A DNA stretch of 64,000 nucleotides from Bacteroidia bacterium. GTDB lineage: Bacteria > Bacteroidota > Bacteroidia > SpSt-205. Below the pieces are notes generated by a model. It worked only from the letters and a program-made list of their open reading frames with translations. It had not been told where the DNA came from and did not search any database. Within the stretch, counting starts at the first letter, position 1; every line of letters starts with the position of its first letter. The stretch lies in the NCBI GenBank assembly GCA_025059535.1, contig JANXCX010000024.1, positions 211,425-275,424 of the forward strand, written 5' to 3'. Shown in pieces: positions 24,782 through 33,299 of this stretch. The translations under genes and the position numbers were made by a program.

Positions 24782-27109
24782 ATGGGAAAGACCTTGCTAA
24801 TCGTTGAGTCGCCCACAAAGGCGCAGACCATTAGACGGCTCTTAGGGGGGGATTATGAGGTGGTAGCTTCGCAGGGCCATGTGCGCGACCTACCCAAAAA
24901 GGGGCTTAGCATAAAGATTGAGCGTCAGGCGGAGCGCTATTTATTCACGCCGATCTATCAAGTTGATCCTAAGAAGCATCAGATTATTGAGCGCATAAAG
25001 GCGCTTGTAGCCGAGACATCCACGGTTTATCTGGCGACGGATGAAGACCGCGAAGGTGAAGCTATTGCCTGGCATCTGTGCGAGCTTTTGGGATTAGATC
25101 TTCACGCACCTATACGGATCGCTTTTCATGAGATTACGCAGCGCGCCTTACAGGAGGCTTTGAAAAGCCCGCGTCCTATAAATCTTCATTTAGTTCAGGC
25201 GCAGCAGGCCCGCCGGCTTTTGGATCGGCTGGTGGGGTATGAGGTTTCGCCTATACTTTGGCGTGCCCTGCCGCGCCGAGCGGTCAAAAGCGCCCATTCG
25301 GCCGGCCGCGTGCAGTCTGTGGCCTTGCGTTTAGTAGTAGAGCGGGAGCGGGCAATTGCCAGTTTTGTACCGGAGAAGTCTATTGAGGCAGAAATTGAGC
25401 TCAAGGCTACCCCGCCCTTTCGCGCCTTTCTGGAGGTGCCAGAATTTAGCGATCTGGAAACAGCGCACACTGCCTTAAAAGCCCTCCAAGGCCACTTTCT
25501 GCGGGTAAAAGCCTTACAGAAAAAGCTTCGGCGGCGCAGCCCACCTCCGCCCTTCATTACTTCTACGCTTCAACAGGAAGCCCAGCGCCGCTTAGGCTTC
25601 TCCATCCAACGCACCATGCGGATCGCCCAAAGCCTTTACGAAAAAGGGCTTATCTCCTACATGCGTACGGATTCCACTTATCTCTCGCCAGAAGCGCGGG
25701 AAGCAATAGGGGCAGTAATTGCAGCCAAATTTGGGGCTGAGGCGGTAGTGAGCCGTGCTTGGGAAGAGAAAAAGGCTTTACATGCCCAGGAAGCTCATGA
25801 GGCTATTCGGCCAACTGACCCTAATGAGGTCCAAGCCGGCGATACTCCTGAGGAACAGAAACTTTACCAGCTTATTTGGCGCCGCGCCTTAGCTAGCCAA
25901 ATGGCCGAAGCCCTGTATGAGGACACGGTGGTCGACCTTGTCCCTGAGCCTTCGCTGACCGAACCGGTGCTCTTTCGCGCCAAAGGTCGGATTTTACTCA
26001 AGCCGGGCTTTCTCCAAATGTATGGCTATACGGCCGAGGATGAAGAAGACGCCGCTACTTTGCCCCCCCTCAAGGAGGGCGACCGGCTCGCGTGGCAAAG
26101 CCTGCGTCTGTGGGAAAAATTCTCCGCTCCCCCTCCTCGTTATACCGAAGCCAGCCTCGTGCGCGAGTTGGAGGCTCGGGGAATTGGCCGCCCCTCCACG
26201 TACGCACCCATCCTTGAGACGCTTTTCAAGCGGCAATACGTACGCCGGGCATCCCCCCGCCAACCGCGCCCCAGCTACCATGAGATTTACCTCACCGCCG
26301 ACGGAAGTACCCAAAAAACCTATCACACGCCTCCCCCCGAAATACAAAAAAATCGCCTCGTACCTACTCCCACTGGCATACAGGTTATAGATTTTCTCCT
26401 GCCGCGTTTTCCAGACATCTTGGATTATGGCTTTACGGCCCGAGTAGAGGCGGAGCTGGACCGGATCGCCGCAGAAAGCCTGAACTGGCAAGAAATGCTA
26501 AACCAGTTTTATGTCCATTTTATTCAGGAGATTCAGCGAGCCCGTACGCCCGAGCTGCATCAGCGACTTTTAGGGGAAGACCCTCATACCCACAAGCCTA
26601 TATACCTCCGCTTCGGCCGTGAAAAGGTATTTCTTACCCGGAGCATGCCTGACGAAGCCGACTATAAAGAAGTTAGCCTGCCGTCTATCATTTCCCCCAC
26701 TGAGCTTACGCTGGAGCAAGCGCTGTGGATTCTGAGCCTACCTCGTCAGGTGGGCCTGCATGAAGGCTTACCCATAGAGCTGCGCTTAGGGCCCTATGGG
26801 TACTACCTCCACTGGGCCGGACGCAACTATCCTCTGCCCTCTGGTACTAACCCTTACACCCTCACGGCGGAGATAGCCAGCGCAGCTATCCGCAATTACC
26901 AAACCCGACGTGCCGCCTCGGGACCTCTGCGTACCTTTCCAGAGCTTGGCATAGAAGTGTATAATGGCCGTTATGGCCTTTACCTGCGCCAGGGGCAGCT
27001 TACCCGCAGCTTACCCAAAACGCTTTCCCTGGAGGAGCTCACGCCCGAACTCTGCCAACAGCTTTTAGAAAACGCCAAAGCCAAACGCCGCTCTACGCCC
27101 AAAGCCTGA
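24782..27109 (+). CDS. topA: DNA topoisomerase I
   Basis: Type IA topoisomerase that relaxes negative supercoils. The 775-aa protein has the TOPRIM domain at the N-terminus (LLIVESPTKAQT with Glu9; ATDEDREGEA with D87, D89, E91), the catalytic Tyr293 in ISYMRTDST, and an AHSAGRVQSVALRL segment. The C-terminal third carries three toprim C-terminal repeats (around IYLRFGREKVFLT, LGPYGYYLHWAG, NGRYGLYLRQGQL). I see no four-cysteine zinc fingers of the E. coli type. Its stop shares one base with the next ATG (TGATG). Confidence 0.95.
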   Translation: MGKTLLIVESPTKAQTIRRLLGGDYEVVASQGHVRDLPKKGLSIKIERQAERYLFTPIYQVDPKKHQIIERIKALVAETSTVYLATDEDREGEAIAWHLCELLGLDLHAPIRIAFHEITQRALQEALKSPRPINLHLVQAQQARRLLDRLVGYEVSPILWRALPRRAVKSAHSAGRVQSVALRLVVERERAIASFVPEKSIEAEIELKATPPFRAFLEVPEFSDLETAHTALKALQGHFLRVKALQKKLRRRSPPPPFITSTLQQEAQRRLGFSIQRTMRIAQSLYEKGLISYMRTDSTYLSPEAREAIGAVIAAKFGAEAVVSRAWEEKKALHAQEAHEAIRPTDPNEVQAGDTPEEQKLYQLIWRRALASQMAEALYEDTVVDLVPEPSLTEPVLFRAKGRILLKPGFLQMYGYTAEDEEDAATLPPLKEGDRLAWQSLRLWEKFSAPPPRYTEASLVRELEARGIGRPSTYAPILETLFKRQYVRRASPRQPRPSYHEIYLTADGSTQKTYHTPPPEIQKNRLVPTPTGIQVIDFLLPRFPDILDYGFTARVEAELDRIAAESLNWQEMLNQFYVHFIQEIQRARTPELHQRLLGEDPHTHKPIYLRFGREKVFLTRSMPDEADYKEVSLPSIISPTELTLEQALWILSLPRQVGLHEGLPIELRLGPYGYYLHWAGRNYPLPSGTNPYTLTAEIASAAIRNYQTRRAASGPLRTFPELGIEVYNGRYGLYLRQGQLTRSLPKTLSLEELTPELCQQLLENAKAKRRSTPKA

Positions 27110-27954
27110 TGCTTACGCTTTTTGCCTGTCCGAAGGCCTTTACCGACCCTCAGACCGCCACTATTCAGCGTAAAGCGATCCAGAGTTGGTGCCTGCTCCA
27201 GCCAAGGCCGCAAATCCTCCTTTTAGGCGATGAGCCGGGTATAGCGGAGGTCTGCAAGGAGTTTGATTTAGAGCATGTTCCCCACTTAGCGCGCACGCCG
27301 GCGGGCACACCTCTGCTCAGCGATGTATTCCAGCAGGCGCAGGCGCGCGCAAAGCACCCGATTCTAGCCTATGTGAATGCCGATATTCTCATTAGCGCTC
27401 GCCTACCTGCCGCCATTGAGAAGCTAGCCGCACGCTGGAAAAAGTTTCTGCTGGTCTCCTCTCCGCACATCGTAGATTTTGCTGAACTCCCTATTCGCCC
27501 AGAGTGGGAGGCGGAAGCAATGGACAAAATCCTCTGCGCGCCTACTACGTCGGGGGCAGATTTATTTGTATTTGTGCGCGGGGTATTTCGGCGCCTGCCC
27601 CCCTTGATAGTGGGACGGTTGTACTGGGATGAGTGGCTTATGAGCCATGCAGTGCTCCGCCACATCCCCGTGATAGATGGTACGCGATTTGTTCTGACTT
27701 TTCATCCGCGCGTCGCCTTTACGTCGCACTTACGCCCGCATGCGGTGTATTATAGTCCGGCAGAAAAGGCGCACAATCGCCGTATTGTCGGCTCACTGTA
27801 TTGGATGCCACGCCGGCGCGTGCCCTACTTCTTGGATGACGAAGGCCATCTCCACAGTCGCTACGGCCGCTTCCCTGTGACAAAACTCCAGCTGATTACC
27901 TATATCTTAGGATTCCTGCGCTGGGTAATAGGCATGCGGCCGGGCGAAGGGTAG
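27109..27954 (+). CDS. Glycosyltransferase-like protein (GT-A type)
   Basis: A 281-aa protein that resembles family-2-like GT-A sugar transferases. ILLLGDE in the first half and AYVNADILI (a possible acidic metal motif) are followed by a W-D-E-W segment (YWDEWLMSHAVL). I cannot name donor or acceptor. No signal peptide. Starts on the last base of the topA stop, so the two are coupled. Nucleotide-diphospho-sugar transferase fold is my best guess; hypothetical is the safe label. Confidence 0.5.
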   Translation: MLTLFACPKAFTDPQTATIQRKAIQSWCLLQPRPQILLLGDEPGIAEVCKEFDLEHVPHLARTPAGTPLLSDVFQQAQARAKHPILAYVNADILISARLPAAIEKLAARWKKFLLVSSPHIVDFAELPIRPEWEAEAMDKILCAPTTSGADLFVFVRGVFRRLPPLIVGRLYWDEWLMSHAVLRHIPVIDGTRFVLTFHPRVAFTSHLRPHAVYYSPAEKAHNRRIVGSLYWMPRRRVPYFLDDEGHLHSRYGRFPVTKLQLITYILGFLRWVIGMRPGEG

Positions 27955-27987
27955 CCTTTTCCACATCTTTTCCCCTTAGCCCTCAGC

Positions 27988-27995
27988 TACCTTTG
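27988..27995 (+). promoter_or_regulatory. -7 box TACCTTTG, smc
   Basis: Perfect match ending 4 bases before the smc ATG at 28000. Confidence 0.65.
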
Positions 27996-27999
27996 CGGC

Positions 28000-30900
28000 A
28001 TGGGCCTCCGAGCGCTGGAACTACGAGGGTTCAAGAGCTTTGCCGATCCTACTCGCCTGCCCCTCACACAGGCCCTTATTGGGATCGTCGGACCCAACGG
28101 CTGCGGCAAATCCAACCTCGCCGATGCCATACGCTGGATTCTAGGCCAGCAGAGGTCCCGCAGCCTACGCATAGAAAAAGCCGAACACCTCATCTTTAGC
28201 GGTTCCGAAAAGCGCAAGCCTCTGCCTTTCGCCGAGGTGTCTCTGGAAGTAGAAGGGCTATCCCCTGAAGCGCCGCGCCTTACCTTTACCCGGCGGGTTC
28301 ATCGCTCCGGCGAAACAGAATACCTCCTTAACGGCAGTCCAGTCCGCCTGAAAGATTTTTTGACCTATTTCTGGCAGCTCAACCTTTCAGCTCAGGCCGT
28401 TTTGGATAGCGCTCAGCTAGAGGCCCTTATTCAAGATACCGGCGAGGCCCGCCGAGCGCTGTTAGAGTCCTTAGCGGGAATAGAAAAATACCACTACTAT
28501 CGTCGGGAGGCCTTAGCCGAGCTGGAAAAAACTGCGCAAGCCCTCCAGCAAATAGGGGTAGTTATCCAAGAAGTAGAAAGCCAACTTCAGGTGCTAAGGG
28601 CCCAAGCGGAGAAGGTCCATACCTACCGTAACCTGCAGGCAGAGTACCGAACTACCCTCAGCGAATGGATAGCCTATTCCCTACAGGGGCTCAAGGCACA
28701 GGAAGAGGCTCTCCTAGCAGAGCTACGGCAGCAGAAAGCTTTGCTTGCGGAGCTAGCGGTTAGGCTTCAGGAGATAGAGGCCGATTTAGGCCGGGCGGAG
28801 GCTGAAGATCTTCATTCCGCCTTAGAGGCTTGCCAGGTGGAATACCGTACTCATCAGACAGCCCTTCAAAATCTCCTCCAAACCAAGGCCGCTATACAGG
28901 AGCGACTTCGGCTCCTTCAACAGCAACAGGAGGAGGTACTTTCAGAAAAAGCCCACCGCTTGCGTCAGAAAACGGAACTTACCCACGAGCTTAGCGCGCA
29001 CGCCCAGAAGCAGGCAGACTACGAAAAGGAGTGGCTAGCCCAGCAGCAGCGCACCAGCGACCTAAAGCAAGCCCTGCAAAAGGCCGAATCCGCCCTCCGC
29101 CAAGCCGAATCCGAACTGAACTCCCAGCAGAAACGCTGTGCCTCCTTGGAGCCGAAAGTACGCCAGCTAGAGAGTCGCCGCCAGGCCTTAGAACTTAGTC
29201 GCCAATCCTTACAGGGCCGCTGGGCCAAGCTAAAGGCGGAGCGAGCTGCCCTGGAGGAACGCCTCCGTGCGCTGGAACTTGAGCGGGCTGAGACTCAGGC
29301 CGAACTTACCGCCTTAGAAGCAAAACGCAAGCAGCTCCAAGCTGCCTTAGCCTCCCACCAAAAAACGGCAGCCTACCTCGCCAGCCGCCAGAAAATAGCC
29401 CGCCAAAAGCTAGATTGGAGCGAAAAGCTCAAAGCCCACCTGGAAGGGGAGCTTCTTTTCCTCCAGCGGCTCTCAAGTGAAGCTGCTGGGGTGCCCTCCT
29501 TCCTCCACCGGCTGCGTGCCGAAGGGCAGCTTGAGTTCTGGCGCACAGAGGAGATTTTTTGGGGGACCCCTGAAGTGCTTCGGCTGGTAGCAGTGCTAGT
29601 GTGTCTAGAGCCGCCTACGCTTTGGGTCAGGACGCCAGAAGCCGCAGAGACCTTGCACGCACTTATTCTTCAGCGGGCCGAGGGGAGCTTCAGCGTGCGC
29701 TGGTACCAGCCAAAGCCCCCCTGGACTACCCATACCAGCTGGCGCGCCCATCTGCAAACCCTTCCAGGCTTTGAGGGCCTCGCTGAATATCTATGGGGCG
29801 AGGTAGAAATCGCCAGCGAACCCTTTCCTCACCCTACCGCCCGGCGCTTCGTACATCCAGAAGGCAAGCTAGTATTTTTAGCCGACGGACGCAGCTATCA
29901 CTTCGCCCAACTGCAGATAAGCCAGGTCGGTTTGCCCCATCGTCTCCAGCTTTTGGAGGGTCGGCAGGCCCGCCTTACCCGCTACCAGCGCTTATGGCAA
30001 GCCTACGCCGACGAGCTGGCCGAACGGTTACAACGGCTCCCCCTCAACGAAACCCAAAACCACCTGCGCCTTCTGGAACAAAGGGTACAGGCGCTGGAAA
30101 AGCAGCTCTCCACCACCTCTGCGCGTCAGGAAGAAATGCAGCATAGCCTCCAACTCCTCCAAAAGCAGTTTGCCCAGCTGGATCAAGAAAGCCAAAGCCT
30201 GCAAACCGAGCTGGAGGCCGTGCACGAAGCGCTAGAGGCTGAAAAGGCCCACTTTGAAACCGCCCGCCAGGCCCTAGCCACTCTCCAAGAGTGTGTCCAG
30301 GAAAATACCCGACAGCTCCAGACTCTGCAGCGTGCCTTTCAAGAGGCGCGCCTAGCGCTAGCCCAGCTGGAGCAGGAGAAAAGCAGCTTAATACGCACCC
30401 AGCGGCTCCTCAGCCAGCAGTTAGAGGAAGTAAGTAGACGGCTAATCTTCTTAGAACGGCGTGCTGGGGAACTGGCCGAGGCAATTCCCGGCTTAGCCGC
30501 GCAGGAGGCCAACCTAGCCACGCAGCAAAAAGAACTGGAAGGTCGGCTTCAATCGTTGGAGGCTATACTGGCCGAACAGCGTGCCAAGGTCGAAGCGCAT
30601 CAGGCCCAGCTTTTAGCCCTACATGAGGCCCGAGCTAAATATCAAGCTCAGCGCAGTGCCCTTCAAGAGGCGATTAATAGTCTGGAAAAACGGATAGGGG
30701 AGATCCAGCAAAGCCGCGCCTTGCTGCTTCAACGGTTAGAGGTGGAGCTAGGACTCTCACCTGCTGAGCTACCTCCGCCACCTCAAGCCCCTCTCTCTGA
30801 AGAAGCTGTAGAGCGTCGGTTAGGGCGCTTGCGTCGCGCCATGCAGGCCTTAGGCGAACTCAACTTTGAAGCCGCAGCTCTGCTGGAAGAGCTTACCCAG

Positions 30901-31473
30901 CGCCACGCCCACCTCAGCCAAGAAGAAGCCCAAATCCGCCAGGCCTACACGCGCCTAACCACCCTACTCCAGAACCTAGAAAGAGAGGCTCAGAGCCAGT
31001 TTCAGAGCGTCTTTACCAAAGTGGGTGAGCGCTTTCAGGCCCTCTTCCAAATCCTTTTCGGGGAGGAGAGCAGCGCTACCTTACAGCTCACTCAACCTGA
31101 GTCTCCCCTTACCAGCCCAATAGAAATTTTAGCCCGACCGCCTGGCAAAAAGGTACGCACGCTTCAGCAGCTCTCGGGCGGCGAGAAAACCCTAACGGCG
31201 CTAGCCTTAGTACTGGCCACCTTCAGCGTGCGCCCCTCAGCCTTGTGCGTGCTGGATGAGGTAGATGCCCCCTTGGATGACGCTAATGCCCACCACTTAG
31301 CCCGCCTTCTGCGTAGCTTAGCCGGCGAAACCACCTTCCTCATCATTACGCACAATAAAATCACCATGAGCTACTGCGATGTGCTTTATGGGGTTACAAT
31401 GGCTGAAAAGGGCGTAAGCCTGATTCTGGCAGCGGAATTTGCCTCTATGCCCTCCACCCTTTTAGCCTCATGA
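28000..31473 (+). CDS. smc: Chromosome segregation protein SMC
   Basis: ATPase of the bacterial condensin complex, 1157 aa. The head has Walker A GPNGCGKSN (31-38) and a Q-loop LNLSAQAVLDSAQLE-like region. It is followed by a long coiled coil (about 170-480), a hinge (about 490-640) and a returning coiled coil (about 650-960). The C-terminal half-head has the signature QLSGGEKTLTALALV and Walker B VLDEVDAPLDD. The hinge is less glycine-rich than usual, but the order of domains is complete. It is followed by an ATGA-coupled small methyltransferase-like gene. ScpA/ScpB are not in the window. Confidence 0.93.
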   Translation: MGLRALELRGFKSFADPTRLPLTQALIGIVGPNGCGKSNLADAIRWILGQQRSRSLRIEKAEHLIFSGSEKRKPLPFAEVSLEVEGLSPEAPRLTFTRRVHRSGETEYLLNGSPVRLKDFLTYFWQLNLSAQAVLDSAQLEALIQDTGEARRALLESLAGIEKYHYYRREALAELEKTAQALQQIGVVIQEVESQLQVLRAQAEKVHTYRNLQAEYRTTLSEWIAYSLQGLKAQEEALLAELRQQKALLAELAVRLQEIEADLGRAEAEDLHSALEACQVEYRTHQTALQNLLQTKAAIQERLRLLQQQQEEVLSEKAHRLRQKTELTHELSAHAQKQADYEKEWLAQQQRTSDLKQALQKAESALRQAESELNSQQKRCASLEPKVRQLESRRQALELSRQSLQGRWAKLKAERAALEERLRALELERAETQAELTALEAKRKQLQAALASHQKTAAYLASRQKIARQKLDWSEKLKAHLEGELLFLQRLSSEAAGVPSFLHRLRAEGQLEFWRTEEIFWGTPEVLRLVAVLVCLEPPTLWVRTPEAAETLHALILQRAEGSFSVRWYQPKPPWTTHTSWRAHLQTLPGFEGLAEYLWGEVEIASEPFPHPTARRFVHPEGKLVFLADGRSYHFAQLQISQVGLPHRLQLLEGRQARLTRYQRLWQAYADELAERLQRLPLNETQNHLRLLEQRVQALEKQLSTTSARQEEMQHSLQLLQKQFAQLDQESQSLQTELEAVHEALEAEKAHFETARQALATLQECVQENTRQLQTLQRAFQEARLALAQLEQEKSSLIRTQRLLSQQLEEVSRRLIFLERRAGELAEAIPGLAAQEANLATQQKELEGRLQSLEAILAEQRAKVEAHQAQLLALHEARAKYQAQRSALQEAINSLEKRIGEIQQSRALLLQRLEVELGLSPAELPPPPQAPLSEEAVERRLGRLRRAMQALGELNFEAAALLEELTQRHAHLSQEEAQIRQAYTRLTTLLQNLEREAQSQFQSVFTKVGERFQALFQILFGEESSATLQLTQPESPLTSPIEILARPPGKKVRTLQQLSGGEKTLTALALVLATFSVRPSALCVLDEVDAPLDDANAHHLARLLRSLAGETTFLIITHNKITMSYCDVLYGVTMAEKGVSLILAAEFASMPSTLLAS

Positions 31474-32060
31474 AGTACTGGCTGCGGCAGGTTGGCGGCG
31501 AATGGATTATAGAAGGGCGGCGCGTGCATTACGTCGGGGGCCAGCTCAAGGCTGCTTGGGCGGAAGCGTTCGAGGCTTTCGGCCTTGTAGGGCGCAGCTG
31601 GCCGAAGGTTCTGCTAATTGGCATGGGCGCTAGCCTAGTGCAGATTTTAGCTGCCACGGCTAAGCCGCCCTTCCCCACCATCCACATTATTGAATCCGAC
31701 CCCGAAATGGTAGCCCTCCAAGAGCGCTACTTAGAGTTTCCTCTGCCCTACCACCTCCACTTAGGGCTGGCGGAAGCCCTGCTGCCTACTTTGAAGGAGA
31801 CGTTTGGGGGCATCTTCGTAGATGCTTTCGTGGAGGATAGCGTGCCAGAGCCGCTGCAGCAAGAGGCTTTTGTGGCCGAGCTGGCCCGCTGCTTAGCACC
31901 CTCAGGCCTCCTTTTCTGGAACGTTTTACGACCAAAGGAAGCTACTAAGATAGGAACGCTCCTAAGGCGCTACTTTTCGGCGTTGCGCCTGCGCCGCTGC
32001 GGCCCGCATCGCTTCTACGGAGCGGCCCACCACACCGAAAATTTTCCTCTACCCTATTAG
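31470..32060 (+). CDS. Spermidine-synthase-like methyltransferase-fold protein
   Basis: A 196-aa Rossmann protein. The nucleotide-binding strand VLLIGMGASL, the acidic end of strand two IIESDPEM and the GIFVDAF segment match the spermidine synthase/SAM-methyltransferase fold. It is shorter than true spermidine synthases and lacks their N-terminal sheet, so polyamine synthesis is not implied. Starts in the smc stop (ATGA). Substrate unknown. Confidence 0.65.
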   Translation: MKYWLRQVGGEWIIEGRRVHYVGGQLKAAWAEAFEAFGLVGRSWPKVLLIGMGASLVQILAATAKPPFPTIHIIESDPEMVALQERYLEFPLPYHLHLGLAEALLPTLKETFGGIFVDAFVEDSVPEPLQQEAFVAELARCLAPSGLLFWNVLRPKEATKIGTLLRRYFSALRLRRCGPHRFYGAAHHTENFPLPY

Positions 32061-32061
32061 T

Positions 32062-32069
32062 TATCTTTA
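32062..32069 (+). promoter_or_regulatory. -7-like box TATCTTTA, aminotransferase gene
   Basis: One mismatch (final A) to TAnnTTTG, ending 2 bases before the GTG at 32072. Spacing is tighter than for other genes. Confidence 0.3.
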
Positions 32070-32071
32070 GG

Positions 32072-33274
32072 GTGCGGCTTACTCCAACGCTGAGCATTTT
32101 CGCCCGTATGACGGCCCTGGCGCAGAAGCACCAGGCGTTGAATCTGGCTCAGGGGCTTCTTTGGCTGCCGCCCGACCCGCTTCTTTTAGCCGAGGCCCAA
32201 GCGGCTGTAGCCCAGCAAAGCCTTCTCCAATACACGCCGCCGGCCGGCTCACCGGCCCTACGGGAAGTAGTAGCCCAGCTCAGCCACCATCTTTTCGGCG
32301 TAGCCTACGACCCAGAGAAAGAAGTAACTATCACAGCTGGGGCGACGGAGGCCATTTTCGCTGCCATAATGGCCCTTACACAAACAGGCGATGGGGCGAT
32401 TTTCTTAGAGCCGGCCTATGATAGCTACTTACCTGCCTTTGAAATGGCGGGGGTAAAAGCGCAGGGGGTACGCCTTCAGCTCAGCCCCCACGGCGCCGAA
32501 ATTCCTTGGGAAGCCGTAGCGGCAGCCCTCTCTCCCCATACCCGCCTATTACTTCTCAATTTTCCCCATAATCCGACCGGACGCAGCCTCCGTGAAGCTG
32601 ATGTAGCGTTTTTAGCCGAACTCGTAGAGCGCTATCCCCAACTTACCCTGATTGTGGATGAGGCGTATGAACTGCTTCACTGGGGTGCTGAGGCCCCGAT
32701 GGCGCCCCGCAGCCTGCGACAACATCCAGCCCTACGCGCGCGAAGCGTTATTGTAGGCTCGCTGGGCAAAATGACTGGGCCTACAGGCTGGCGATTGGGC
32801 TATGCCCTGGCGCCTGCTCCCCTTACAGAAGCCTTACGCACCGCGCACCAGTTTGTTACCTTCTGCGCCCCTGCCCCGCTCCAAGAGGCCGTAGCGCGCT
32901 ACCTTGGCTCAGATCTTAGGCGAGCCGCCTACTTCGTCCAGCCGCTGTGGGAACGGCGAAATCGTCTCCTCCAGCTTCTAAGAAAAGCTACCAGCCTTGA
33001 AGTGCTGGCCCCAGAAGGCGCTTACTTTGTTCTCGTGCGGCCGCAGCCACCCCTTCCTGAGGCACCCTTAGCCGAATGGCTCACGCAAGCCGCTGGCGTG
33101 GCCACCATTCCTCTGGGTGCTTTCTATCAAGATGGCAACGGGGAAGGCTGGCTGCGCCTGTGCTTCGCTCGGCCTATGGCCATGCTGGAGGAAGCCGTAG
33201 AACGCCTAGCGCGCGTCTTTCCGGCGCAGGGACCTGCTGCTCTTGCCCTTCCAACGGGCTTGACTTCTTTGTAA
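32072..33274 (+). CDS. Pyridoxal-phosphate aminotransferase, class I/II
   Basis: A 400-aa fold-type I aminotransferase, closest in pattern to the methionine/kynurenine aminotransferase YbdL. Seen are NLAQGLLWLPPD at the N-terminus, TAGATEAIFAAI, NFPHNPTGR (the NPTG motif), VDEAYELL, and the pyridoxal-binding lysine in VGSLGKMTGPTGWRLGY. Arg387-like RLCFARP is near the C-terminus. The start is GTG 32072, 11 bases after the preceding stop. Probably transaminates sulphur or aromatic amino acids; exact substrate unproven. Confidence 0.87.
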   Translation: MRLTPTLSIFARMTALAQKHQALNLAQGLLWLPPDPLLLAEAQAAVAQQSLLQYTPPAGSPALREVVAQLSHHLFGVAYDPEKEVTITAGATEAIFAAIMALTQTGDGAIFLEPAYDSYLPAFEMAGVKAQGVRLQLSPHGAEIPWEAVAAALSPHTRLLLLNFPHNPTGRSLREADVAFLAELVERYPQLTLIVDEAYELLHWGAEAPMAPRSLRQHPALRARSVIVGSLGKMTGPTGWRLGYALAPAPLTEALRTAHQFVTFCAPAPLQEAVARYLGSDLRRAAYFVQPLWERRNRLLQLLRKATSLEVLAPEGAYFVLVRPQPPLPEAPLAEWLTQAAGVATIPLGAFYQDGNGEGWLRLCFARPMAMLEEAVERLARVFPAQGPAALALPTGLTSL

Positions 33275-33299
33275 AACCATTCAGGGCGGTTCCGCTTTT

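Noticed and set aside
33275-33299. Short GC stem followed by TTTTT after the aminotransferase gene
   Set aside because: The stem is only about three pairs with a minimal loop; too weak to call a terminator.
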